Shown here: positions 16,737 through 25,165 of the stretch, piece after piece
Layout of the letters: the number at the start of each line of letters is the position of its first letter
Position numbering within the stretch: the first letter of the stretch is position 1
Source: Gelria sp. Kuro-4
Lineage (GTDB): Bacteria; Bacillota; DTU030; DUMP01
Length of the DNA: 64,000 bases
Direction of reading: 5' to 3'
Assembly (NCBI RefSeq): GCF_019668485.1
Contig: NZ_AP024619.1
Location: 2,597,757-2,661,756 of the forward strand
Notes under the pieces: generated by a model
Told to the model about the DNA's origin: nothing
Database searches by the model: none
What the model saw: only the letters and a program-made list of their open reading frames with translations
Position numbers and translations under genes: made by a program

Positions 16737-18020
16737 ATGCACGGCAAAACGCTCAAAAGCTTCGCGGCCCTCTGTACAGTCCCCTTTATCCTGGTCCTCA
16801 GCAATTCCCTGCTCATCCCGGTTCTGCCGCAAATCCAAAAGGCGCTCAGGCTCACCCTCTTTCAGGCCGGGCTCATCATCACGGCTTTTTCCCTGACCGC
16901 CGGGGTAATAATCCCCTTTGCCGGCTACCTTTCCGACCGGGTGGGACGCAAGGCCGTCATGGTACCCGCCCTGGTGGTGTTCGGGCTGGGCGGCGTTTTG
17001 GCGGGCATCGCGGCCTCTCTCACGCCGCGCGCCTTCCCCTGGATTCTGGCCGGGCGCGTGCTGCAGGGCATCGGCGGCGGCGGCACCTACCAACTGGCCA
17101 TGGCGCTGGCCGGCGACATGTTCACCGACCATGAGCGCAGCAAGGCGCTCGGCTACCTGGAAGGTTCCAACGGGCTGGGCAAGGTTGTAGCGCCGCTCCT
17201 CGGCTCCGCCGCCGCCCTCCTCGTCTGGTTCGCGCCCTTTTTCGTTTACGGGCTTTTGGCCTGGCCGGCCGCCGCCCTGGTCTGGTTTGTCTGTAGAGAG
17301 CCGCCGCTACCGGCCCCGCCGGCGGGCAGCACCTACTTAGAGGACCTAAAAAGCGTTCTTTCCCGGCGGGGCCGCGGCCTCAGCGCCGCCTTCAGCGCCG
17401 GCTTCCTCGGCCTGTTCCTGCTCTTCGGCCTTTTGAGCTATCTGGCCGATGTCCTGGAGGAGCGCCTGGGGATTAAAGGCTTCACCCGGGGCCTGTTAGT
17501 GGCCTTACCCGTCCTCGCCATGACCATCACCTCCTCCAGCACAGGCGTTTACCTCCAAAAACGTCTGGGCCCGCCGCTGAAGACGGTTCTTCTCCTCGGT
17601 CTCGGCCTGGTGGCGGTTTCCCTGGCCGCCCTGGCCGTTATCCCGTCCGGCTTTCTCTTCCTCCTGCCGCTCACCACGGCCGGGATCGGCACCGGCCTCT
17701 TTCTCCCTGGCCTGAACCTGCTCATCACCAGCGCCGCCGAAGGCGAACGGGGACTGGTAACCGCCCTTTACGGCACGGTGCGTTTTTTCGGCGCCGCCCT
17801 GGGTCCACCTGCTTTAGGTCTGGGCTTGAAGGTGGGACGCCTACCGCTTTTTCTCGGGGCGGCGGCCGCCACCGCCCTGGTGCTGCTCCTGGCCTGGTTC
17901 CTCATCCACGTTGACGAAATGCTGCCGGCAGAGCTGGGAAAGAACCCCGGGGATGAAGCCGGTGCTTCCGGCCAGACTAAGAAGAGAAAAGCGCCCGCCA
18001 AAGGAGGTAAGCGCCGGTGA
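16737..18020 (+). CDS. MFS transporter (drug-exporter-like)
   Basis: A 427-aa major facilitator with twelve predicted helices. The N-terminal half has the motif GYLSDRVGRKAVMVPAL between helices 2 and 3 and the motif-B-like VLQGIGGGGTYQLAMA. This resembles proton-driven multidrug exporters of the DHA/ACDE kind. The C-terminus ends in a Lys-rich cytoplasmic tail. TAAGGAG lies eight bases before the ATG. The stop overlaps the start of the next gene by four bases (GTGA), so the two are coupled. The substrate is unknown. Confidence 0.85.
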   Translation: MHGKTLKSFAALCTVPFILVLSNSLLIPVLPQIQKALRLTLFQAGLIITAFSLTAGVIIPFAGYLSDRVGRKAVMVPALVVFGLGGVLAGIAASLTPRAFPWILAGRVLQGIGGGGTYQLAMALAGDMFTDHERSKALGYLEGSNGLGKVVAPLLGSAAALLVWFAPFFVYGLLAWPAAALVWFVCREPPLPAPPAGSTYLEDLKSVLSRRGRGLSAAFSAGFLGLFLLFGLLSYLADVLEERLGIKGFTRGLLVALPVLAMTITSSSTGVYLQKRLGPPLKTVLLLGLGLVAVSLAALAVIPSGFLFLLPLTTAGIGTGLFLPGLNLLITSAAEGERGLVTALYGTVRFFGAALGPPALGLGLKVGRLPLFLGAAAATALVLLLAWFLIHVDEMLPAELGKNPGDEAGASGQTKKRKAPAKGGKRR

Positions 18021-18442
18021 AGGAAAAAGAAAAGGAGGCCGCCGGCGGCAAGGTTTTCGCCCCGGCCACCCGCGGGGAAGAGGAAGACATGTTTGGGCAG
18101 GCCGCCTTGACCGACGGCGACCGTTTCGGTGAGCTAATCCCCAGCCTCCATGCCTGGATGCCGCCCGAGGCCATGCGCGAACGGGCAAAGTACATGGAGG
18201 AGGTGACGCAAAACTTGGCCGAAAAAGAAGCCGAAGCCCGGCGCCGGGCCGAGAAGCTGGACGTTCCCCCCTGGCCCACCGCCCAGTCCGACCAGGAGGC
18301 TTACGCCGCCCAGGCTGCCGCCCCACCCCGGAAGGGACGCGGCGCACCGCCCGGCAAGGAGTTCCTCGACGAGTACAGCGCCGAGCTGCAGCCTCGCCGG
18401 GACAAAGCGGCCCGGACCAACCTCAAACAACCGAACGGCTGA
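18017..18442 (+). CDS. Conserved-looking charged protein of unknown function
   Basis: A 141-aa hydrophilic protein starting at a GTG that overlaps the MFS stop codon. It is rich in Glu, Lys, Arg and Ala, with a likely helix or short coiled coil (MRERAKYMEEVTQNLAEKE, about 55-73) and a Pro-rich, probably disordered C-terminal third. No membrane segment, signal peptide or known motif is seen. Coupling to the transporter suggests a co-expressed accessory, but nothing shows this directly. A strong terminator follows the stop. Confidence 0.7.
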   Translation: MKEKEKEAAGGKVFAPATRGEEEDMFGQAALTDGDRFGELIPSLHAWMPPEAMRERAKYMEEVTQNLAEKEAEARRRAEKLDVPPWPTAQSDQEAYAAQAAAPPRKGRGAPPGKEFLDEYSAELQPRRDKAARTNLKQPNG

Positions 18443-18450
18443 TAAAATAC

Positions 18451-18479
18451 CAGCGCCGCGGTGCGGCGCCTATCTTTTT
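18451..18479 (+). terminator. Intrinsic terminator after 18017 gene
   Basis: GCGCCGC (18453-18459) pairs with GCGGCGC (18463-18469) across a GGT loop and is followed by CTATCTTTTTA. It lies just before the convergent DUF441 stop and may serve both strands. Confidence 0.8.
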
Positions 18480-18939
18480 AGAGCACCCCCAGCGCCCGGA
18501 GGACATCCAGGAGCACGGCCGTGAGCCCGGCCGCCATCACCGGGCCGACCGGGATGCCGCCGAAGAAGGCGATGGAAACCAGGGAGCCCAGCACCACCCC
18601 GGCGGCGACGCGCGGCTCCAGCTGCAAAAGGTCGACGCCTTTGTGGTTCATAATGGAAGACATGGTACCGCCCAGGACGGCTACTAAACCCACCGGCGAG
18701 AGCAGGGTGGCCACCACATCGGCAAAGCGCAGGTTCCCGGCCGCCAGCGGCGCCAGCACCGCCGTGGTGAGGAAAAAGAGCCCCAGAAAAACCCCGTAAC
18801 GGCAGAGAAAGCCGACACCGCTCCCCCCCGGCAGCAGGGCCAGCGCGAGAACGAAGGCTGCTGCCGTGCTTAAAATTCTGTTTCCCGTGACCGCCCCGGC
18901 CACAAAGATCAGGAGAACGAGGATGGCACCGTCACGCAC
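18478..18939 (-). CDS. DUF441/UPF0756 family membrane protein
   Basis: A 153-aa protein with four to five hydrophobic helices, matching the small DUF441 (UPF0756) family by length and by the pattern RILSTAAAFVLALALL, GVFLGLFFLTTAVLAPLA and GGTMSSIMNHKGVDLL. The family is common in Firmicutes and has no proven function; it is assumed to be an inner-membrane transporter-like protein. It is a single gene, convergent with the upstream pair and divergent from the lipoprotein gene at 19065. The start at 18939 is preceded by GGAGGTGGG. Confidence 0.85.
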   Translation of the reverse strand: MRDGAILVLLIFVAGAVTGNRILSTAAAFVLALALLPGGSGVGFLCRYGVFLGLFFLTTAVLAPLAAGNLRFADVVATLLSPVGLVAVLGGTMSSIMNHKGVDLLQLEPRVAAGVVLGSLVSIAFFGGIPVGPVMAAGLTAVLLDVLRALGVL

Positions 18940-19064
18940 GCCCCCACCTCCTTACCTCCATCACCATCATATGCCTTCCACTTACGCCAAATGTTCCCGC
19001 TCACCTTTTCCCTGCCCGGGCGATAAGCTGCTTAGAGTAAAAAGAACAGAAGGAGGTCAAGGAA

Positions 19065-20051
19065 GTGCAGCGTCATCTCTCCTGGTTCCTGGTCGTAACG
19101 CTTTTTCTCGCTCTAGTGTCCGTCGCGGGTTGCACGCCGGAAAAACCCGCCACCCAGGCTCCCCGTATCCGGCTGGCCGACCAGTTCGGTCTCGGTTACG
19201 CCCCGCTCACCATCATGCTGGAGAAGAAGTTCCTCGAAAAGCACCTGCCGGGAATTCAAATTGAGCGCAAAAAGTTCGGCTCCGGCGGTGCCGTGCGCGA
19301 AGCGGTGATCGCCGGCGACCTGGACGTGGGCTTCATGGGGATCCCGCCCTTTTTGGTCGGTTGGGACAAAGGGGTGGACTGGAAAATCGCCGGCGCCCTG
19401 GACAGCATGCCGCTTCTTCTTTTAACCTACCGGGCAGACGCCACAGGCATCAAAGACCTGGGGCCGGAGGACAAAGTGGCCCTGCCCGGCCCCGGCTCCA
19501 ACCAGCACATCCTCCTGGCCATGGCAGCGGAAAAAGAACTGGGCGATGCCCGGGCGCTCGACGACATCATCGTGGCCATGCCGCATCCGGACGCCGCCAC
19601 GGCGCTTCTCAGCCGCCAGGACGTCACCTGTTACTACGGCGCCCCGCCCTACCAGTACGAGCTTCTCAAGCAACCCGGGATAAAACAGATCGGCGACGGG
19701 TTTTCCGCTTTCGGCGATGCCTTTTCCTACATCGTCGCCGTGGCCGCCGGCAGGTTTTATCGCGAGCAACCCCAAACCTACCAGGCCTTCTGCGCCGCCT
19801 TGGCGGACAGCCTGGAGTTCATCCGGGCCCACCCCGAGGAAGCAGCAGAGATCCTGGCCCGGGTGGAAAAAACCGTTCCCGCCGCCACCTATAGGGAGCA
19901 CCTCACCTGGCCGGGTACCCGCTGGGACATCACCCCGCGCGGGATCACGCACTACGCCGCATACATGCAGCAGGCCGGCTACATCAAAAAAGCCCCTGCC
20001 TCCTGGAAGGAAGTCACCTATCCCAACCTGCATGCACTGCCGGGTAGTTGA
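19065..20051 (+). CDS. Orphan NMT1/SsuA-like ABC substrate-binding lipoprotein
   Basis: A 328-aa exported lipoprotein: an N-terminal signal with lipobox LVSVAGC (lipidated Cys23), then a periplasmic-binding fold of the NitT/TauT class. Features include DQFGLGYAPLTIMLEKKFLEKH (here in part), AGDLDVGFMGIPPFLVGWDKG, and a mid-protein PGPGSNQHILLA. This class binds sulfonates, nitrate or thiamine precursors; the ligand cannot be told here. No permease or ATPase gene is adjacent, so it must use a transporter encoded elsewhere. The start is a GTG with GGAGGT about ten bases upstream. A strong terminator follows at 20132. Confidence 0.87.
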   Translation: MQRHLSWFLVVTLFLALVSVAGCTPEKPATQAPRIRLADQFGLGYAPLTIMLEKKFLEKHLPGIQIERKKFGSGGAVREAVIAGDLDVGFMGIPPFLVGWDKGVDWKIAGALDSMPLLLLTYRADATGIKDLGPEDKVALPGPGSNQHILLAMAAEKELGDARALDDIIVAMPHPDAATALLSRQDVTCYYGAPPYQYELLKQPGIKQIGDGFSAFGDAFSYIVAVAAGRFYREQPQTYQAFCAALADSLEFIRAHPEEAAEILARVEKTVPAATYREHLTWPGTRWDITPRGITHYAAYMQQAGYIKKAPASWKEVTYPNLHALPGS

Positions 20052-20131
20052 TGCCAGTAAAAGGCAAAAAGCTACGCGTATATTTAACAATTGGTATGAA
20101 AGAATAACGGCGTAAACTTCCTTTTGCCAGC

Positions 20132-20176
20132 AAGAAAGAACGACCCGAGGAAAAGGGTGGTCGTTCTTTCTTTTCG
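20132..20176 (+). terminator. Strong intrinsic terminator after the lipoprotein gene
   Basis: A perfect 14-base stem: AAGAAAGAACGACC (20132-20145) with GGTCGTTCTTTCTT (20159-20172), loop of 13, followed by TTCG. It separates the lipoprotein gene from the spore-protein gene. Confidence 0.85.
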
Positions 20177-20255
20177 TTGGGATAAGTGGTAACAAGTTAA
20201 TGTCATAAGCCTTTTCCCTGCGGCCAAACTAAGAGCGAAAGGAGGTGAACCGGAA

Positions 20256-20504
20256 ATGGCAAGAGGAAGTTACAACCGTTCTCGGGGTGCGACGCACGTG
20301 GTTCCGGAAGCTTGGGACGCAATGAATAACTGGAAGTACGAAATTGCCCGTGAACTGGGGGTAGACACCCAGATTCAGAATGGGTACTGGGGTAACGTGG
20401 CTTCGCGTGATGCCGGTACCGTCGGAGGTCACATGACCCGCAAGATGGTTGAAATGGCGGAGCAGCAGCTGGCCGGCAAGGCCGGCCCGACGACTACCCG
20501 CTAA
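20256..20504 (+). CDS. Alpha/beta-type small acid-soluble spore protein
   Basis: An 82-aa DNA-binding spore protein. The alpha/beta SASP signatures are present: WKYEIARELGV with the Glu-Ile/Ala-Arg-Glu germination-protease region, and the C-terminal half GYWGNVASRDAGTVGGHMTRKMVEMAE. These proteins coat spore DNA and are degraded on germination. GGAGGTG lies eight bases upstream of the ATG. A possible forespore (sigma-G-like) -10, CATAAG, lies near 20200. The gene shows that this organism, or its recent ancestor, sporulates. Its base composition is lower in GC than its neighbours. Confidence 0.93.
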   Translation: MARGSYNRSRGATHVVPEAWDAMNNWKYEIARELGVDTQIQNGYWGNVASRDAGTVGGHMTRKMVEMAEQQLAGKAGPTTTR

Positions 20505-20985
20505 CGTGAGCGCATAAGGCGATGGGGTTTCAAGGTAACAACCTTGTACCAATTGAGCAGGAGGGGGCGGCAAGCCCCCGTCCTCTCACACCACAGTATG
20601 CCTTCCGGTGTACGGTGGTTCACCAAGTTTGGCGAGCTTTGGTAACGTACAGCTGAATTCAAGAGGCCCTGGGCATCCCGGCAGGCGATGCCCAGGGCCA
20701 TATTCATCGGCCCCTGGGCTGCTCCTTTGGGTTCCAAGGCCGGCTGCAGGTGGGCGGCTGGCCCTTTCCCCGGCGGAAGTCGCACCCGCTACATGATGCG
20801 ACCTCGCTCGGCCGCACCGCCCGGCGCCAATTAAGCCCCTACGGAACCAAAACGCAGCATATGACGTCACATATAATGGCGGATCCAATCTCGACCGATC
20901 TGACCGACCCGACAGGCAGCGCGGTGAAGAAAACGCGGTCTGATGCAAGCGCGCCAGCCAAGTGGTCACGTGAGGAGGTTAGTCA
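20505..20985. other. Non-coding stretch with two strong hairpins
   Basis: The 481 bases hold no credible gene. A GGGGGC/GCCCCC stem (20563-20579) follows the SASP gene and may act as its terminator, though without a T-run. A perfect 13-base inverted repeat, GGCCCTGGGCATC (20665-20677) with GATGCCCAGGGCC (20687-20699), stands alone with a 9-base loop. Near 20861-20877 the palindrome TGACGTCA is followed by TATAAT, a possible -10 for the gene at 20986, with no clear -35. Confidence 0.45.
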
Positions 20986-21921
20986 ATGAAAAGGCGTTCC
21001 CGGTTGAGCCTTGCTGTTCTTGTGCTTGTTTGCCTTTTGGGGTTCCTCCTCTGGAACAACGCGGCTTGGCTGAAGTCCGAGCTGGGCTCTGAGGCCGGGC
21101 CTCTCTCGGAAGAAAGCGAGCAGCGCGCCGTTGTAAGTCTTGTCGAAGATTTCGGCAAGAAACTTCAGCTGGTTTCACTTCTGGCTCCCGCCGACGCCGT
21201 GAAGAAGAGCATGGAAGAGAACTACGGCGGCCTCGTATCCCCCCAGACCATTGCGGAATGGGCGAAAGATCCCGAGAATGCGCCAGGGAGGTTGGTTTCG
21301 AGCCCGTGGCCCGACCGCATAGAGATTTTGAACATTACGAAGGCATCGGCCCAGGTTTTCAAAGTCGAAGGTGAAATCGTCGAAGTTACGAGCACGGAAA
21401 AGGAAAACAAAGGTGCTGCGGCAAGGCGGCCCATAACCCTGGAAGTCGAGAAGGCCGGTGAACGCTGGCTGATCACCTCTGTCACCTTCGGAGACTACAA
21501 AGACCTTGAAGCGATCCTGTACAGGAATACGCAGTACGGCTTCACTTTTTCTCTGCCCTCGTCTTGGCAAGGTTATTCAATCGTGACGAGCACTTGGAGC
21601 GGCACCGCCGTGGATGGCCCCAAGGCGGGACAGGTCGTTGAGACAGGGCCGTTAATTCTTATACGACATCCTGAGTGGACCGCCGAAAAGCCGCGACAAG
21701 ACATTCCGATCATGATATTTACCTTATCGCAGTGGACCCGGCTGCAAGATATGGAATTCAGCGTCAGTGCCGCCCCCATCGGGCCAAAGATGCTTGGACG
21801 TAACTCGAAATACGCGTTTGCGCTTCCCGCCCGTTACAACTACGCGTTTCCCACGGGATTTGAGGAAGTTGAGAGGATTCTTGAAAAGAATCCTCTCGAG
21901 CCGAACGAAGCGATACGTTAG
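20986..21921 (+). CDS. Membrane-anchored protein of unknown function
   Basis: A 311-aa protein with a basic N-terminus and one membrane helix (about residues 7-25), then an extracytoplasmic region in two parts. The first (about 40-170) looks like an NTF2-like or DUF4829-type domain ending in ERWLITSVTFGDYK. The second (about 178-300) begins NTQYGFTFSLPSSWQGY, a pattern seen in PsbP-like or lipoprotein-tail domains. GAGGAGG precedes the ATG. Codon use is less GC-biased than in the neighbouring operons. I do not recognise a specific function; signal transduction or envelope stress are only guesses. Confidence 0.75.
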   Translation: MKRRSRLSLAVLVLVCLLGFLLWNNAAWLKSELGSEAGPLSEESEQRAVVSLVEDFGKKLQLVSLLAPADAVKKSMEENYGGLVSPQTIAEWAKDPENAPGRLVSSPWPDRIEILNITKASAQVFKVEGEIVEVTSTEKENKGAAARRPITLEVEKAGERWLITSVTFGDYKDLEAILYRNTQYGFTFSLPSSWQGYSIVTSTWSGTAVDGPKAGQVVETGPLILIRHPEWTAEKPRQDIPIMIFTLSQWTRLQDMEFSVSAAPIGPKMLGRNSKYAFALPARYNYAFPTGFEEVERILEKNPLEPNEAIR

Positions 21922-21995
21922 ACAGCGCTGCAGAAGATAATGGCCCGATCGGAAACTCCTTACGCCTTGGAACGCCCATGCCGGGCGCACCAGAA

Positions 21996-22030
21996 GGGGC
22001 CCCCTGCGGGGCCCCAAAGCTATTTTAAAC
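21996..22030. terminator. Bidirectional terminator between convergent genes
   Basis: GGGGCCCC (21996-22003) and GGGGCCCC (22008-22015) form a self-complementary 8-base stem with loop CTGC, followed on the plus strand by AAAGCTATTTTAA. It lies between the stops of the 20986 gene and the MFS_3 gene. Confidence 0.7.
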
Positions 22031-23288
22031 TCTTCGGCGCGCGCCGCCGTACCAAGGCTGCAACGCACACCGCTAAAACGAGGCCGACGGCCGCGCCGGC
22101 CGCCAAAGCCGCCGGTGCTCCTATCCACCCGGCTATGGTGCCGGCAAACAGGCTGCCGAAGGGAATCACGCCGCCAAAGACGAGGGAATAGAGGCTCATG
22201 ATCCGCCCGCGGAGCTCAGCGGGGGAAGCCAGCTGAATGGTGGTGTTGACGGAGGCGGTAAAGGTGATCATCGACCAGCCCGTTAACATAAGAAGAAGAA
22301 AGGCCAGCGGGAACCAGCGCGTCAGCGCCAGGAGCGATTGAAAAAAGGTTATTCCCACCACACCGGCGACAAGCAGCGCCCGCTGCGGGCCGCGATGGCT
22401 GATAAAGGCCAGCATAACGGCACCGGCGAAGGCGCCGATGCCGAGCGCCGCCATGAGAAACCCGTACCCGGATTCCGTAAGGCTCAGGGTGTGCTTCGCG
22501 TAGGTCGGTACCAGCACGTTAAAGTTCATGGCAAAGGTGCTGAGCGCTGCCATAAGAAGTAGCGGTTCCAGAATGGCCGGTGTCTGGCGCGCGTAATTGA
22601 TGCCGGCGGCGATGTCGGCCCAGACGGGCTCCCGGCGCTGTGGCGCCGGTTTCTTCTCCGCTACGCGGATAAAGAGAAGGCCGATGATCACTGCCGCAAA
22701 ACTGGCCGCATTGATGAAAAAGCAAGGCGCTACCCCGAGCCAGCCCATCACCAGGCCGCCCACCGCCGGCCCGATCACGCGCGCAGCGTTGAAGATGGAG
22801 GAGTTTAAAGCGATGGCGTTCATGAGGTCTTCGCGCCCCACCAGTTCGATGATGAACGACTGGCGGGCGGGCATGTCGAGCGTGTTCGCCAGACCCAGGC
22901 CCAGCGCCAAAAGGAGCACGTGCCAGTAACGCACCACGCCCAGGTACGTGAGCGTGCCTAAGATGGCGGCCATGAGCATCATGGTCGTCTGCGTGGCCAG
23001 CACCAGCCGCCGCTTGGGGAAGCGGTCGGCGATGACTCCGGCGAAGAGAGAGAGCACCAACATCGGCACGAATTGGGTAGCGGCCACCAGGCCCAGGAGA
23101 AAGGCCGAATCCGTCAGCTGCAGCACCAGCCAGGCCTGGGCCACGTTTTGCATCCAGGTGCCGATGAGCGAAACGCACTGCCCGCTCCAAAAAAGGCGGA
23201 GATTGCGGTGCCGGAGGGCGGAGAAAGCCTGGGGCAAACCTACCGTCTCCCTATTCCTTAGCTTGCCGGCCAAACTCAGAAGTGGCAA
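22020..23288 (-). CDS. MFS_3-family exporter (EntS-like)
   Basis: A 422-aa major facilitator of the MFS_3 class, related to enterobactin exporter EntS. The N-terminus FSALRHRNLRLFWSGQCVSLIGTWMQ and motif VIADRFPKRRLVLATQ are characteristic, as is DMPARQSFIIELVGREDLMNAIALN (in part). Twelve helices are predicted. It is a single gene, convergent with the 20986 gene. The predicted start carries about 18 extra N-terminal residues before the family core, so a later start is possible. The substrate is unknown; siderophore or drug export is typical for the family. Confidence 0.88.
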   Translation of the reverse strand: MPLLSLAGKLRNRETVGLPQAFSALRHRNLRLFWSGQCVSLIGTWMQNVAQAWLVLQLTDSAFLLGLVAATQFVPMLVLSLFAGVIADRFPKRRLVLATQTTMMLMAAILGTLTYLGVVRYWHVLLLALGLGLANTLDMPARQSFIIELVGREDLMNAIALNSSIFNAARVIGPAVGGLVMGWLGVAPCFFINAASFAAVIIGLLFIRVAEKKPAPQRREPVWADIAAGINYARQTPAILEPLLLMAALSTFAMNFNVLVPTYAKHTLSLTESGYGFLMAALGIGAFAGAVMLAFISHRGPQRALLVAGVVGITFFQSLLALTRWFPLAFLLLMLTGWSMITFTASVNTTIQLASPAELRGRIMSLYSLVFGGVIPFGSLFAGTIAGWIGAPAALAAGAAVGLVLAVCVAALVRRRAPKSLK

Positions 23289-23350
23289 CCCACTAAGTCC
23301 TTACCCTAAGGTTGAAGGAACTCAGAGCCATAAATAGAGTACCACCTTCC

Positions 23351-23469
23351 CAGCGTATTCGGCAAGCGATTGATGAACTCTTGACGCAGGGATTCAGGGA
23401 GACATGGATGTACTCAACGAACTGATTCGACTCGGATCCAAACGCTCGATCCAGGACCTTTCTGCGTAG
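23351..23469 (+). pseudogene. Remnant of an IS256-like (mutator-type) transposase N-terminus
   Basis: The plus strand encodes QRIRQAIDELLTQGFRET in one frame and, one base out of phase, MDVLNELIRLGSKRSIQDL before a stop at 23467-23469. Joined across the frameshift near 23403, these match the start of IS256-family transposases as I remember them (a helix ending in LLxQGF, then VLxELIRLxxxRxIQxLL). Nothing of the catalytic domain follows. I see no inverted repeats. It is a decayed fragment; the family assignment is from pattern memory. Confidence 0.5.
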
Positions 23470-23658
23470 TCACACGGATGTGTCGGACCGCCTGGCGGCA
23501 GAAAGATGCCTTTAAGGACAGCACAGCACCTAAGACAAGCTCCTTAGCCGAACCGCAGCCAGCCGGGTAACGGAATCCCTTGGGGCTAAAGAAGGCGTGC
23601 GTTGCGCTTGGGCTATTCTCACTGGCGGGCGTCGCGTTTGCTGCACCTTGGGTGGTGC

Positions 23659-24459
23659 CTAACGGCTGGCGCCGCCTCCGCCGGACGAACCGCCGCCGAA
23701 ACCGCCGCCGCCGAAGCCACCGCCGAAACCGCCCCAGCCGCCGCCACCGAAGCCGCCCCACCACCAGATGCCGCGGCGCCGCCGGCGGCCCCAACCGCTC
23801 ATCAGGAAAATGAACAGGAAAAAGAGCAGCGGAAGAAGCTCCCAGGGCAGGCCGTCGGAGCCGCGCTCCGCTGCCCGATAGCCATCCAGCACGTTCAAGG
23901 TGCGGTCGGCGCTGAGGTCTACCTGATACTCCTCGGCCACCGCCGCCGCCACCGCCAGGTAGCCGGCCCGGATGCCTGCGGCGTACTTTTTCTCCTGCCA
24001 CAGGGGTAGAACCCTTTCGTCCAGAATCCGGCCGGCCCTGCCGTCGGGAATGGCCCCTTCCAGGCCGTAGCCCACCTCAATGCGTACCTTGCCGCTCTCC
24101 CCGCTTAAGAGCCGCTCTTTGTCCACCAGCAACAGCACACCGTTGTTCTTCTCCCGGTCCCCTAGGCCCCAGGCGCGGAAAAGCTGCAGGGCGTAATCTT
24201 CGATGGGGCTGCCGTCCAGGGAGGGTACGGTGACCACCACCACTTCCGCCCCGGTCTTTTCATCCAGGGCCCGGCCGATCTCGCTGAGCTCATTGCGCGT
24301 GCCAGCGTCGAGCAAGCCGGCGAAGTCATTGACGTACGTGGCCGTCGCCGGGCGGGGCGGGAGCTCGGGCGCGGCCGGAGCCGGCAGCGCCGCAACGAGA
24401 ACAACACCAACGAGGGAAAGAGCCAGCGCCCACCCGGCGCTGCGGCGTGCCGCAAACAT
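23659..24459 (-). CDS. TPM-domain (YgcG-type) membrane protein
   Basis: A 266-aa protein with a signal peptide or N-terminal anchor, a TPM domain (YVNDFAGLLDAGTRNELSEI through GYGLEGAIPDGRAGRIL), a second membrane helix (about 222-238), and an extreme Gly-rich tail of the form WGGFGGGGWGGFGGG ending GGASR. The tail is typical of YgcG-like proteins. I set the start at the ATG at 24459, giving a proper signal sequence, rather than the longer frame from 24528, which overlaps lemA. It follows lemA by 13 bases. The TPM/LemA pair is widespread and membrane-linked; its function is not settled. Confidence 0.9.
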   Translation of the reverse strand: MFAARRSAGWALALSLVGVVLVAALPAPAAPELPPRPATATYVNDFAGLLDAGTRNELSEIGRALDEKTGAEVVVVTVPSLDGSPIEDYALQLFRAWGLGDREKNNGVLLLVDKERLLSGESGKVRIEVGYGLEGAIPDGRAGRILDERVLPLWQEKKYAAGIRAGYLAVAAAVAEEYQVDLSADRTLNVLDGYRAAERGSDGLPWELLPLLFFLFIFLMSGWGRRRRRGIWWWGGFGGGGWGGFGGGFGGGGFGGGSSGGGGASR

Positions 24460-24472
24460 CGCTCCGCCCTCC

Positions 24473-25051
24473 TTACTGCCGGGCGGCCGGCGGAGTGCCG
24501 AAGTCCACCTTCGGCACCGACTGGGCACCCGGCTCAGCCTGGAAGTAATCCTTGGGTGTAAAGCCCAGAAGGCGCGCGAAGATCACCGTGGGAAAGCGCC
24601 GGATGGCAGCGTTGAAGCGCCGGACAGCGTTGTTGTAGTCCATGCGCGCCACGGCAATACGGTTTTCAGTGCCGGCCAGCTCATCCTGCAGCCGGCGGAA
24701 GTTGGCGTCGGCCTTGAGGTTGGGGTAGTTCTCAACCACCGCGAGGAGCCGGCTCAGGGCGCCGCTGAGCCGGGCATCCGCCTGCGCCGCATCGCGCACG
24801 CTCTGGGCGCCGGCGAGTTTCGCCCGCGCTTCGTTCACCTGGGTAAAGACAGCTTCTTCGTGGGCCGCGTAGCCTTTCACCGTCGCCACCAGGTTCGGAA
24901 TCAGGTCGGCGCGCCGCTGCAGCTGGTTGTCAATCTGGCTCCAGCAGCTCTCAACCGTTTCATCCAGGTTCACCAGGCTGTTGTAGCTGCCGAAGCCAAA
25001 AAGCGCCAGCAGCACAAGCACCGCCACAACGACAATAAGGGGCTTCGACAT
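24473..25051 (-). CDS. lemA: LemA family protein
   Basis: A 192-aa LemA-family protein: an N-terminal membrane helix (about residues 4-22) and a long helical domain beginning YNSLVNLDETVESCWSQIDNQLQRR, with the signature RADLIPNLVATVKGYA and later YNNAVRRFNAAIRRFPTVIFA. It matches the family in length. It is followed by the TPM gene and preceded by a PH-like membrane gene, so the three probably form one transcription unit. I place the start at the ATG at 25051; the longer frame to 25096 has no ribosome site. The molecular role is unknown. Confidence 0.92.
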   Translation of the reverse strand: MSKPLIVVVAVLVLLALFGFGSYNSLVNLDETVESCWSQIDNQLQRRADLIPNLVATVKGYAAHEEAVFTQVNEARAKLAGAQSVRDAAQADARLSGALSRLLAVVENYPNLKADANFRRLQDELAGTENRIAVARMDYNNAVRRFNAAIRRFPTVIFARLLGFTPKDYFQAEPGAQSVPKVDFGTPPAARQ

Positions 25052-25165
25052 ACAGTCTCTCCTTTCCCAAGTACAAAAGTGAAAACCCTCCGGCACGGGT
25101 GCTGCCCTGTTCCCTGCCGTCTCTCCGCAGTACGCGCGCAGGCGGCAAAAGTTTCACCCGCCGGG

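Noticed and set aside
23659-23790. CRISPR-like or tandem repeat at the Gly-rich end of the TPM gene
   Set aside because: The repetition reflects the GGFGGGGWGG tail coded by the gene; there are no spacers.
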